Assembly: GCA_010015745.1 (NCBI GenBank)
Contig: ML978359.1
Location: forward strand, 1 to 32,784
Reading direction: 5' to 3'
DNA: 32,784 bases
Origin: Setomelanomma holmii
Lineage: Eukaryota; Ascomycota; Dothideomycetes; Pleosporales; Phaeosphaeriaceae
Shown here: piece after piece, positions 1-9,006 of the stretch
Layout: the number at the start of each line of letters is the position of its first letter
How positions within the stretch are numbered: the first letter of the stretch is position 1
The notes under the pieces: model-generated
The model's database searches: none
Told to the model about the DNA's origin: nothing
Seen by the model: the letters and a program-made list of their open reading frames with translations, nothing else
Made by a program: the position numbers and the translations under genes

Positions 1-895
1 AATCTGTTTTAAATTAATAGCTGATATTGCAAGGTATATATCAGCTTCAGAAGAAGAAAATTGGGCTTGAGGTGGTGGAGCCATGATGGTTGAGAGTCAA
101 GATAGTGCGCAGAGATGGTGGGGTGGCCCGCTCGCTTGCCAACTACGTTATGCCTCTGAATTCATATGAGCGGAAGACGAGGATCGAGATTATACAAGCT
201 CACCGTCTCACTTCAATCTTATTGTGCGCGAACTCTTTCAGGATGAAACGTGGAATGGTACTGGGAGTTTTGGCCACTCATCTTGCCAATCATCGGTGTC
301 GGGAGGTCGAAAGTTGATTCAAGTATCAACAAAAACTGCTTACAACCTGCCCAGCTAAGTACACTCGAGAGAAGCAAGCTAAAGGGCGTGCTTGATATTT
401 TACATGTTCATGATCAGGGCGACGAGCTTCCAAATGCCACAGCCTTCTCGTGCAACGCGTCAAAGCCTTCTGATTTGTCCTGCTCGCTGTATACAATGCA
501 CTGGAGCGGCGTAGCGATACGATTCAAGCTTGACAACTCTCGATAGGATCTGAAGGACTGCCGTCCGTACGGCTAGCGAAATAATGAAGGCAATGACGAC
601 GAACCCTAGCCTCCAACGCCTCATACGGTGGCGGGTGCGCTCGCACGTACACGTATAGTCAGGATTGTTGACCAACGATGCTTGCTAACGTCAGGTCGTA
701 TCCCTCAGGCTGTGCTTGCGAGGCTGAAGTGCATAATATGTCGCCCAGAAATGGCCCCCAACGAGTCGGCCCTTACGAGCTACTGTAGTGCCGACTTTCT
801 GTGGTAGGCTCACCAACTTGGAGGGAGATAAGGCTCACGGAGGCCCTGGCTCCTCGACTTCAAACCATTAACGTCGTGCCTCTCATGCGGTTGCA
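1..895. other. No supported gene (left edge)
   Basis: Short open frames occur on both strands, but none has a recognisable domain, a convincing start or a splice pattern. One minus-strand frame (460-675) contains a hydrophobic run that could pass for a membrane segment. It has no supporting context and is listed under rejected items. The first 60 bases are AT-rich. The last part is presumably the promoter and 5' UTR of the membrane-protein gene that starts at 896. Confidence 0.5.
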
Positions 896-1726
896 ATGAT
901 GCAGGCTCCTCATTCCGACCTCGAGGTTGTCCATGATGCGGTAGGCCCTGGAGTGCAGAAGTACGCTCATCACGCAGCCGACGCGCCGGAACCGTACCAA
1001 CATCGCGACGAAGACACGAACAAAGTCGCGTACACAACATACACACAGTCTGAACCACCACGAAGTAGCACAATATGTGGGCTGCGGAGAAGGACCTTTT
1101 GGATTTTGGTGATGGTCGCCATCATCATCGTGGCAGCTGCGGTGGGCGGCGGAGTCGGCGGTGCGCTGGCCTCGAAGGCATCAGATAACAGCAACAAGAC
1201 CGCGAACACCGCCAACACAGGCAGCAACACCGCGCAATCCTCATCACAAGCACCGCAATCGTCCTCCTTAACACCAACATCAACGTCCACCGAGCCCAGC
1301 ACGACCGTGACAACAACGTCCATCGTCGGACCCACCTCCACCCTCCTCCGCGACTGTCCATCCTCCAACTACACCCTCTACGACGTCACCCTCGGCAGCA
1401 CAACCATGTCCTTCCGCAAAGCGTGCGGCATATCCTTCCTCAACGTGAACGGCATCGACAACGCATTTGGCACGCCCGTCGCAAGTCTCAACGACTGCAT
1501 CAACATGTGTGCGGCGTACAACATCAACAACAAGACGGAGATACAGGCTGGCTCGAGCCGCATATGCAATTCGGTGTGTTGGCGGAACACGTTTGATAAA
1601 ATTAATGATTGGCCGGGCGGGATGTGCTTTGGGTTTGCGAGCCAGAATTCGAGTGGCACGTTTAGGTATAGGCTTCCGGCGGAGACGAGGTGTGATAGTG
1701 CGGCTTTGATTAATCAAGAGTATTGA
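896..1726 (+). CDS. Single-pass membrane protein with Ser/Thr-rich stalk and Cys-containing ectodomain
   Basis: Intronless 276-residue protein. Residues 1-67 form a polar N-terminal part with PHSDLEVV near the start and a basic GLRRRT just before the membrane. Residues 68-92 are a clear hydrophobic segment (FWILVMVAIIIVAAAVGGG, then more Gly/Ala). Residues 93-150 are rich in Ser, Thr and Asn, like an O-glycosylated stalk. From about 153 on there is a Cys-containing domain with paired Cys (SLNDCINMCA, RICNSVCW) and a late RCDSA, resembling PAN/apple-like folds in fungal surface proteins. The positive-inside rule puts the first 67 residues in the cytoplasm and the Cys domain outside. This layout is common in Dothideomycetes and Eurotiomycetes, usually annotated as hypothetical. 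Sensor, adhesin or wall-associated roles are guesses. The PAN assignment is tentative. Start 896 gives MM; the second ATG at 899 is equally possible. Confidence 0.75.
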   Translation: MMQAPHSDLEVVHDAVGPGVQKYAHHAADAPEPYQHRDEDTNKVAYTTYTQSEPPRSSTICGLRRRTFWILVMVAIIIVAAAVGGGVGGALASKASDNSNKTANTANTGSNTAQSSSQAPQSSSLTPTSTSTEPSTTVTTTSIVGPTSTLLRDCPSSNYTLYDVTLGSTTMSFRKACGISFLNVNGIDNAFGTPVASLNDCINMCAAYNINNKTEIQAGSSRICNSVCWRNTFDKINDWPGGMCFGFASQNSSGTFRYRLPAETRCDSAALINQEY

Positions 1727-2274
1727 TCAAGCCTGACTCTGCTTTTAGAACGACACTTCGGTACGCGTTGGTCGCTATGTATGCCGGCGCAGGGCTCGAT
1801 AGACAGCGATATTTCCTCCATGGCCGCGGAATGATTTGCGACATAGGTGCCCTTTTGGATGGGCTTCTGAGATCTGCCTACCACGGTAGGAGAAGCAACT
1901 CAGTGAAGCGGGTCAGCAGTCGATTCGTCGAAAAGGATTCTAGATTACACAGTGAACGCCTGGCTCAGCTTGACCATTGCAAGCCACACCACAGACGGCA
2001 CCACTTTGACATGAGATGTGCTAATTACACATGTACAAGAGTTGAGAGTATGGGATACGGGAGCACCTAATGTTCCTGAGTGGTGCAGCAAGAAAGAGGT
2101 CTGAGTAGGCTAGAGGTTCGAAGGTGGCGTTCATTCTTGCCGCTACTAACACCTTCTATTCGCATCTTTGCAGCGATTGCAGCAATCACAGCATGTTTGT
2201 TCACGCACTATCAAGGACATCCACTGGTCCTCCATTCATTTTGCCCCGTTTCATACTCTCTTCCACACATCACA
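1727..2274. other. Intergenic, no supported gene
   Basis: This stretch separates the membrane-protein gene from BTB copy A. Open frames at 1723-2070 and 2080-2325 have no recognisable content. The last 80 bases are C/T-rich, as in many fungal core promoters, and end directly at the ATG of copy A. Confidence 0.5.
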
Positions 2275-3098
2275 ATGCCGCAAGCTACTAGTCAGCTGTT
2301 GTTGCTTAACGCCATCAAAGGGTGAATATCAACACTCATTCATCTTCCATAGGATTACTGCTGACACGGTACAGCTTGCTCGCAAGCGGCACGGGTTCTG
2401 ATCTCACGGTCACTTGTGGTAACGACTCCCACACAGTGCACATCAGCATCAAGTCTGCGCGATCAGACTGTTTCGTGAGCAGCCCCGGCGGAAGCACCTT
2501 CAATAAAGTCAACATCAGTGACAACGAGCACGCTCCCCATCTTGTCAAGCTCATGAATCAGTACATCTATGAGGCTGACTACGACTTGCCTGTTATGAAA
2601 CCTACAAGCAAAACCCTTCATGAATGAGCGCGCACGGACTCACGAGGTCGTCAGTAGGGCTACGCTTTCCCGCATACGTGTTACGGACCTAAAAAGCAAA
2701 GCTGTTCGGCACGGATGATTTGCCCACACCACACCTGTGGATCATCCTGCTGCTTCGCATGCACTGACAGGGCTTGCAAAATATGCGAAGGCGTTGAGCG
2801 TATGTCCGATCGACCCGATCAATTGCTTCCTCATGCAGAAATGTTCGTGCTGGGTGGCGATTTCGGCATTCGCGGGTTGAGCGATCTTGCTGAAGACAAG
2901 TTCAGACAAGCATGTCGACAATACTACGACACTCCTGACTTTGAGGACGCTGTAGAATACATCTGTCAATATCCCGCGAATGGTCTGCGTCATATTCTGG
3001 TTGGCACCATTGCCGCGAATACGGATTTGATCGGCAAGCATAACATCGAAGAGCTGCTCAGGAAGGATGAAGGATCGGCTTATGAGGTGTTGAAGTAG
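2275..3098 (+). pseudogene. BTB/POZ protein, copy A (probably disrupted)
   Basis: First member of the BTB cluster. Exon 1 (2275-2321) encodes MPQATSQLLLLNAIK. A 53-bp phase-2 intron (2322-2374) leads into the BTB core with SGTGSDLTVTCGND and ending in the strand YIYEADYD. The frame then stops at TGA 2625-2627. The expected continuation lies in another frame from about 2663: FPHTC, then the Cys/His linker with CPHHTC, then the C-terminal domain running to TAG at 3096-3098 (FGIRGLSDLAEDKFRQACRQ and so on). A TAG just before FPHTC closes that frame upstream, and no good donor was found, so I infer a frameshift or deletion between 2600 and 2665. A missed intron is the alternative. In the family, BTB domains mediate dimerisation or Cullin-3 binding; nothing here shows the partner. 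Lacks the second intron seen in copies D-F. Confidence 0.65.
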
Positions 3099-3243
3099 AA
3101 GCATGATTGAAGTTGACATGGAGACGTGCACCAGTGAGCTAAAATCTTCATATGATCGAACGGGTCACCCGTGAAGAACAGCAAGCTTGGAACAGTGTTA
3201 TCTAGAGTTTGATATCTACAATTCATCCGAATAGCATATCACT

Positions 3244-4053
3244 ATGGCAGATACTCCTCGCGCCTGTCTATTGGCTTCGGTCAAAAGGTAAGCTTCGAGG
3301 CTTCATTCACCACTACAACCATGCATCTTGCTAATCAAAGTCAGCCATCTCTTGTTCGGTCCCTGTCCAAGACATCTCATTTTGGTTTGCGGTGAAGAAA
3401 GCCAACTTGTCCATTCGACCATCGTTTGCCCACGCTTGGGAACCCTTTCCAGCATGGTCGCTCCCGGCCCGGAACTCGGCAATTCATCCCGCATCGAGCT
3501 CGACTTTCACGCTCCGGAACCTCAGCCTCTATCACTACTTGTGAAGTTCTTGTACACTGGTGACTACGAGCCGTTAATACTACCCGATCCAGCCGACAAT
3601 CTGCACTACGAATATGATCCTGAAACGCTCCATACTTGTGAGGATGACCCGTGTCTGCATCATCCTGACATGAGCCAAGCACAGTCGTATTGCCAGCAGT
3701 GCGCGCGCGTTATCGCTCCTACCTATCCACCATACGCATCCTGCGAAGATCAAGTCAGGCTACATTTGTCAATGGCCATCGTAGGCATGAACTATCACAT
3801 CGATAATCTTTTTCGAATGGCTATTGATAAATTCAAGCGTGCATGCGAGCGATTTTGGGACACGGATGCATTTGAGTATGTCGCCGAGAAGATTATTAAT
3901 AACAACAGCCCAACACTCAAAAAGGTCATCGTTGATGTCGTCTCACAGCACGAGACGCTCTTCACGAAGCAAAAGTTTCAGCAGATGCTGAAGACACGAC
4001 CAGGGTTCGCGTACCATGTCCTGATCAAGTACATGGAGAAGAAGCGACGGTAG
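3244..4053 (+). CDS. BTB/POZ domain protein, copy B (only intact copy)
   Basis: Two exons: 3244-3287 (MADTPRACLLASVK) and 3345-4053. They are joined by a 57-bp phase-2 intron with GTAAGC, a CTAAT branch site and CAG. The predicted protein has 250 residues with no stop or frameshift. The N-terminal BTB core has LVCGEESQLVHS and ends with VKFLYTGDYEP. A shortened Cys/His linker follows (HTCEDDPCLHH, then CQQC). The helical C-terminal domain has NYHIDNLFRMAIDKFKRACERFW and ends KYMEKKRR. The exon-1 length and intron phase match copies E and F, which supports the start. The BTB core is more diverged than in copy E: the usual SGKYSDFVITCG is here FGPCPRHLILVCG. The family role (protein-protein adaptor, often Cullin-3 linked) is known in general; the specific function here is unknown. 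Confidence 0.75.
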
Positions 4054-5096
4054 AATGGTAGCGGCAGGGCATGTAGGTATCCTATTCTGGAAAGATCACT
4101 CGCGACATTGAGTACCCGTGCCGAAATAACCCATGTGCAGATAACATATGACATCTAGAATTCATGACCATTGACCGGTGCTTCAGTGAGCAGACATGGA
4201 GAAGGATATAGTTTCTCGGCCGCTACATTCTGACATTACATCAGAATGGCAAAGCGATGCCCGACCGCTTAGCCAACTAAGTCAAAAGGTTGAGTATGAC
4301 TGTACTTCTAGTCTGAACAAATATTATTATGCTAATTCTGTCACAGCAAGCTGAATCTCGAGTTGAATACAGAGCTCACATTAATCAGCGATAATTTCGG
4401 CTTAACTGATATCTACTATGTCCACAAAGTCGTCGTCACCCAACATTTGGAGCGCATCATCAATCTGATACAGCCACGTGCAACTCCCAGCCAGTCCGAA
4501 CGCGTGCTTCTGAACGAACAGTCGGCGACCATCACACCGCTTGTCCAGCTCATGTACACTTGCGACTACGAGCCGTTCATATCCCCAGATCTCAGAAACC
4601 ACCTCGACAGACCGAGCACTGTTCCCCACTACAGATTCCCACACCCGTGTGATCATTCAGGATGTAAGGAGCCGAAACCCTGTCGGCACCATCGCTGTAA
4701 TATCTCTGGGCCGCGCTGCTGCTCTGTCCCAGGCACTTGCAAAGAGTGCGAGAAAAATGCTTTGTCCTGCCTTTCCAGCATTTGCCTCAAACCGCGTCAG
4801 GTCAAGCTTCATCACCTTACGTTTCAGCTTGGCAATGAATACGGCATACAAAGTCTGAAGGATCTGGCGATCCGGAATTCAGAACGAGCGTGCGAACTGT
4901 TTTGGAATACGGACGAGCTGGCAGACGTGGTCGTGCTAGTAGCCAGTCTGAAGCAGCCATTTGAGAAGCCAGTCAAGAACGTCCTTAATTATCTTGTGCG
5001 ACGTCATCACTCGCTTCTGAGGAAGTCGAGGATCCGCGATGGGTTTGATACTGGTCCGGATTTGCTTGCGGCTCTCGAGAGCGAGGATCGTGCAAG

Positions 5097-5104
5097 CTCA
5101 GAGG
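5097..5104. repeat. hAT target-site duplication, left copy
   Basis: CTCAGAGG directly abuts the left terminal inverted repeat. It matches CCCAGAGG at 8210-8217 at 7 of 8 positions. An 8-bp duplication is the hallmark of hAT integration. Confidence 0.75.
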
Positions 5105-5125
5105 CAGAGTTGACAAAAAGCAAGT
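5105..5125 (+). repeat. hAT left terminal inverted repeat
   Basis: Begins CAGAGTTGACAAAAAGCAAG. It pairs with the reverse complement of 8189-8209, with mismatches at positions 3, 9 and 13. Confidence 0.8.
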
Positions 5126-5255
5126 TGACTTGCTTGCTTGTTCAAACTTGCTTGGTTCAAACCAAGCAAGCAAGTCAAGTCAGAGCTGCGCAGCGAACCA
5201 AGCAATCCAAGTTAACGTGCCTTGCTTGCATGACTTATTTGGTTTACTTGGTTAA
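5115..5255. repeat. hAT left subterminal repeat zone
   Basis: A dense, mixed-orientation cluster of short motifs built on CAAGCAAGT and its complement ACTTGCTTG, interleaved with GGTTCAAACC-like palindromic pieces. The same motif family fills the right end (8060-8200). In hAT elements such as Ac, subterminal repeats bind the transposase; applying that role here is inference. Confidence 0.7.
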
Positions 5256-5487
5256 ATTGACTATAATCGACTGTATAGCAGATCTCGCAATACTTTTTTT
5301 GGTGTTGCAGTTTTTTTAGTGTTGCAATCAGCTCAGCTATTTCCCAAACAGGCTATAATAGGCTATACGGCTGCTAAAACGGCTTAGCGCCTTACTCCCA
5401 TTCTAACGTCAGCCTTGTTTTGAAGCCTATCGCGATGCCCATTTTCCTATATCGACGCTTTTTCCTGGTGTTTTCGACTACCCTAAT

Positions 5488-8028
5488 ATGGCCAAACGCC
5501 GCGTACTACATACCTCTTCGAGTAGCAAACGTTTGAGAGTAGCTGCTGCCACCGACGACGTCGTCTCAACTCATGCGGCCCCATCTCAGCCAGCATCTCA
5601 GCCAGCATCTCAACGTCGATCACCTCGTAAAGCCCTCGCTGCCGCAAGCCAGGCCACCGCTTCATCGCTAGTCCCTACATTCGAGTCGCAGTTTTTGGAG
5701 TCGCATGTGGAGGATGGTATCGTCGCGCCTACCGAGGGCAGCAGGGCTGTTACGGTGGCTACAACTGAGACTGGAGACAAAGATAATAGCCAAGATGAGA
5801 TGAGCAGCGCTGCTGATAGCTTTGACGGCATTGACTAGGCTCGTTTACCTGGCTATATAAAGCCACTGGCGAGCTCTAAGTGTCCTAAAAGCTGGATTTT
5901 TCGGCATGGCTACCGCGTTGTTCAGCGCCAGGCTACCAATCGGATCTGGTTTGTGTGCAAGTATTGCCGCATCCACAAAACTATCGACGCTGGCGGTGGT
6001 GGTTTGTTTAATATTACTCAGGCCTCAGCAGCTACCCATCTCAGCCAGCCAAAACGTGGCCACAACCTCACAAAAGATGGCCCAAAGTCCACGCTAAGGG
6101 CACAAGGGCAGCTATCATTGCGGCAAGCTTTTGACGCTGGGTTAGAGATGCCTCAGCCTACTGCCAACGCGCTCAGAAACTTCGACGTACAAGGCTTTTG
6201 AGTAGCTACTGTCATGTGGCTTGTCAACCAAAACCACCCTCTTAGTGAGCTTACGGCGCCTGATTTTAAAGAGATGACAAGGTTTGCCTACCCAGAGGCA
6301 GAGGCGGCGTTGTGGGTAAGTCACACTAGCGTTTCTACTTTTGTGATGAGGTTGTTCAGGTCTATACAACCGCAGGTCGTCGACGCCTTGTCAAGCGCAG
6401 TAAGCAAGATATACGTAAGCTTTGACGGCTGGACGACAAAAGGTGGTAAACGTGGCTTTTTTGGAGTAGTCGCTCAATTTGCTGACGCAGCTGGAATAAT
6501 ACAAGACCTACCTATCGACCTGTCCGAGCTCGCCGGCGCCCACACTGGTGAGGCTATTGCCAAAGCTATCTCAATGACTCTCTCGGCGTACAGAGTAACT
6601 AGCAACCGAGTAGGTTACTTTGTACTGGATAACGCCGCCAATAACGACACTGCAATCGCTGCGCTTGCCCGCGAGTACAACTTCGACCCAGCTCACCGGC
6701 GCCTCCGCTGCGGTTGCCACACGCTCAACCTGATTGGCCAGGCTATTATATTTGGTAATAACAAGGACGCCTACGGTAACACTCGAGAGCAGTACAGTAC
6801 TGAGGAGCAGTGCATGCGAGAGTGGCGGAAAGATGGCCCTATAGGTGTCCTAGTTGACGTCATCAACTATACCAAAACGCCGCAGCTGTACGAGCTTTTT
6901 CGCAGTTTCCAGCGCCGCACTGACGCCAACCTGCCCGCTGAGGAGCGTCTTAAAGTTCTCGAGCCCGTCAAGCCTGTTGTTACTCACGGGAACTCCTACT
7001 ATGCCGCTTTTGAGCGAGCTACTAAGCTTTCAGCTGCGTATAACTTGTACGCTGAGCATCAAATCAATAGGATCATCCTCAAAGACGCGCACGCTGACAA
7101 GCGGAACAATAAGCGGCCCAACGCTCCAAGCTGGATGAGATCAACTGGGCTGCGAGCTGCTAACTAGGCAGTAATTGCAGAGTATCAGGACTGCTTGGCG
7201 CCGCTCAAGTACGCCACAAAACGGCTTAAGGGGCGCAGCAAAGATGGCAAATATGGGGCGATTTATGAGGTTATACCAGTTTTCGAGTATGTACTCAGCC
7301 AGCTTGAGGACCAGGCACGCCCGTATGAGCAGGTCGATTTCAATGTTCACCCAGAGGCTCCTGAGGATCACCTCAAGGTCAACCTCCTCGCTGCGTGGGC
7401 CAAGGCCAACGACTACTACAACAAGCTCGACGCCCCCCCCGCCTACTACGCCGCCGTGTGCCTCCACCCGTACTATGAAACTTACTGTGATGTGGCCTGG
7501 GCTGACAAAGCTGGGTGGCTCAGCAGTGCCAACGTGGCGTTTCAGCAGCTCTGGGCGGCGTACAAACCTCAGCGCCCACGCCAGTCGTACACGGCTGCGC
7601 TGAGTAGCAACAATATAGACGAGGCAATCAGCGCTATACTCGGCCGAAACGTTGGCCGAGAGGCTCCGCTGGACGAGTTTGAGCGCTGGAAAACACAGGA
7701 ACCGCAGTGGACGCAGGAGCAGTATACCGCGGATGGCAATCCAGTCCAATACTAGATTCAATTACTGCCAAAATACCCGCATTTGGCGCAGTTTGCGATC
7801 GATATTATGACTATCCCAGCATTGAGGAGCGACTGCAAGCGCCTCTTTAGCGAGCTTGGCGACCTACTTGAGCCAAAACGACGAGCTCTTGGCAGTGAGC
7901 TACTTGCAGGTCTTCAATTAGTGAGATCCTGGGTGCGAGCTAGCTATAAACCAACTATTTATAGTGAGGCTAAGCTTTCAGATGAGGAACTTTTAGATGA
8001 TTACAATATACTTGAGTGGGACGATTAG
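5488..8028 (+). pseudogene. hAT transposase, frame interrupted by four stops
   Basis: Segments 5488-5838, 5839-6201, 6202-7167, 7168-7755 and 7756-8028 are all in the same frame. They are separated only by TAG 5836, TGA 6199, TAG 7165 and TAG 7753, with no frameshift. In order: a low-complexity basic N-terminus, a BED-type finger (VCKYC followed by THLSQPKRGH), the first catalytic Asp region (YVSFDGWTTKGGKRGFFGV), the second (GYFVLDNAANND) with the CGCHTLNLIGQ motif, and the C-terminal dimerisation block (YPHLAQFAIDIMTIPA, then LRSDCKRLFSELGDLLEPKRR). The total is about 846 codons, usual for fungal hATs. In family members, three of the stop positions typically hold Trp and one Arg, so single transitions would explain them. 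This is an inference from family patterns, not an alignment. Without readthrough no full-length transposase can be made. Confidence 0.85.
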
Positions 8029-8059
8029 CTATAGTAATTTGGTAGTATTTAGTCCCTTA

Positions 8060-8200
8060 GCAGTCAAGTGAATCAAGTACTTGCAAGCAAACCAAGTAAG
8101 TCAAGTAAGCAACAAATTGCTCCCAAGCAAGTCAAGTTACGCCTACGCTCTAACCAAGCAAGTCAAGTTTGAGGCAGTGACTTGCTTGACTTGCTTGTTG
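8060..8200. repeat. hAT right subterminal repeat zone
   Basis: Repeated CAAGCAAGTCAAGT and relatives, mostly in one orientation, then inverted copies (ACTTGCTTG) immediately inside the right TIR. It mirrors the left zone and marks the end of the element. Confidence 0.7.
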
Positions 8201-8209
8201 GCAACTGTG
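8189..8209 (-). repeat. hAT right terminal inverted repeat
   Basis: The reverse complement begins CACAGTTGCCAACAAGCAAG and matches the left TIR at 18 of 21 bases. The third base differs from the usual CAG start of hAT ends. Confidence 0.78.
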
Positions 8210-8217
8210 CCCAGAGG
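8210..8217. repeat. hAT target-site duplication, right copy
   Basis: CCCAGAGG, one base different from the left copy CTCAGAGG. The last 11 bases of BTB copy C follow at 8218-8228. Confidence 0.75.
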
Positions 8218-8228
8218 AGAGTGAATGA

Positions 8229-8558
8229 AGCCAGAACGAACTGGAGTAGGTCCACGATGGATCGTAAGTAGCGGATACCTGGATAGCAGGACGGATGCCG
8301 ACTTTCAGCGCCTTGGCGATCGGGTCGCTTGACATTCGGTATACACTATAGATCTCCCAGAAACCAAGTCTGAAACCATATCAGGGAATGCTCCTATCGA
8401 TCACACGCGTTCCATTGATTGTAGCATTGCTTGAGAGCAAGCCTGTCAAGCCCATGCTTATTCCGTCACGACGTTGTTAGCAAGCATGAAGATTGGCATT
8501 CATCTTGCTCCAGACCTGGACGTAAGTGAAGCTCCACCATCAACGAAATGACTGACCA
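8229..8558. other. Non-coding between hAT and BTB fragment
   Basis: This is the original 3' flank of BTB copy C. No open frame resembles a known family. A GTAAGT (8521) with a CTGACCAG 30 bases later (about 8552-8559) looks like a remnant intron belonging to the BTB fragment that follows. Confidence 0.45.
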
Positions 8559-8726
8559 GGCTCGAGAAGTCCTGTCGAAGGCGATGAGCAGGTATGGAGG
8601 ATCATTGTCGATTTAGTTGCTGAACAACCTGACTTGGGAGACAAGGAGAAGATCAAGGAGCTTTTCGATATTCAGGGATCTGGGTACGATGTGTTCAAGA
8701 GGATAAGAGATAGAAGTCGAAAGTGA
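8559..8726 (+). pseudogene. BTB-family C-terminal fragment
   Basis: An open stretch ending at TGA 8724-8726 reads GDEQVWRIIVDLVAEQ, then PDLGDKEKIKELFD, then GSGYDVFKRIRDRSRK. This matches the end of the C-terminal domain in the neighbours, for example GLRHILVGTIAANTDLIGKHN and the closing YEVLK of copy A. The BTB core and Cys/His linker are absent, and no start codon fits. It is a seventh, severely truncated member of the cluster, lying between copies C and D. Confidence 0.6.
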
Positions 8727-9006
8727 GACGGGAAGGACACAAGAGAAATGGGCAAACTGACGATGGAGCAAAGTATTTTACAGTGGGATCGAATAGTTTT
8801 GCCTTTACTTCAACTCTTGCTAAATGTTGCGTTACCTTCATTTGCTCCTTTGGTGAGAGAGACGTGTCACTCTCGTCAAAAGGCGGCAAGCCGTGGACTT
8901 GAAAGGTCTCCTGTCCAGCAAAGACTAGTTCAAGTACACCATCTTTAAGAATCATTCATCCACAGACAGCGACCTCGAATCAGATAATCATATCGCCCAG
9001 TCCAAC

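Larger units (their letters stand above)
4257..5319 (+). pseudogene. BTB/POZ protein, copy C, broken by a hAT insertion
   Basis: A short exon 1 from ATG 4257 reads MPDRLAN and then TAA (4278-4280) before the conserved phase-2 intron (4289-4346: GTTGAG donor, GCTAAT branch, CAG). Exon 2 from 4347 is open. It holds a degenerate BTB core ending QLMYTCDYEPF, a Cys/His linker starting FPHPC with CRHHRC and ending CKEC, and the C-terminal domain (NEYGIQSLKDLAIRNSERACELFW). The frame now runs into transposon DNA after 5104 and stops at 5317-5319, so roughly the last 70 residues are not native. Removing the transposon and one target-site copy joins 5104 to 8218 and gives a stop four codons later (TGA 8226-8228), so the insertion hit the extreme C-terminus. 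The exon-1 stop indicates a second lesion independent of the transposon. Confidence 0.7.
5105..8209 (+). mobile_element. hAT-superfamily DNA transposon (3105 bp)
   Basis: The boundaries come from 21-bp terminal inverted repeats: 5105-5125, beginning CAGAGTTGAC, and the complement of 8189-8209, beginning CACAGTTGCC. They match at 18 of 21 positions. Near-identical 8-bp flanking duplications lie at 5097-5104 and 8210-8217. The body encodes a BED zinc finger, a DDE-type catalytic region and the C-terminal hAT dimerisation region, all in one frame but broken by four stop codons. Both subterminal zones are packed with CAAGCAAGT/ACTTGCTTG-type repeats. The element lies in the last codons of BTB copy C. 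It looks non-autonomous now, but could be mobilised in trans because both ends persist. No TIR is long enough for another DNA-transposon class. Confidence 0.88.

Noticed and set aside
460..675. Minus-strand 71-residue frame with a hydrophobic run (FVVIAFIISLAVRTAVL)
   Set aside because: No homology recognised, no upstream exon that fits and no regulatory context. A hydrophobic run can arise by chance in the complement of polar coding or non-coding DNA.
2105..2130. GAGGTTCGAAGG resembling a tRNA B box
   Set aside because: No A box or cloverleaf in the preceding 70 bases.
5488..8028. hAT transposase read as several separate genes or as a spliced gene
   Set aside because: All segments are in one frame and the stops fall inside conserved blocks. 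Separate starts or introns would delete required motifs.
5109..8178. Alternative hAT boundaries using the 7-base GAGGCAG at 5101 and 8171 as target duplication
   Set aside because: That choice leaves repeat-zone DNA outside the element and gives poor inverted repeats. The 5105-8209 ends give an 18 of 21 TIR match and an 8-bp duplication.
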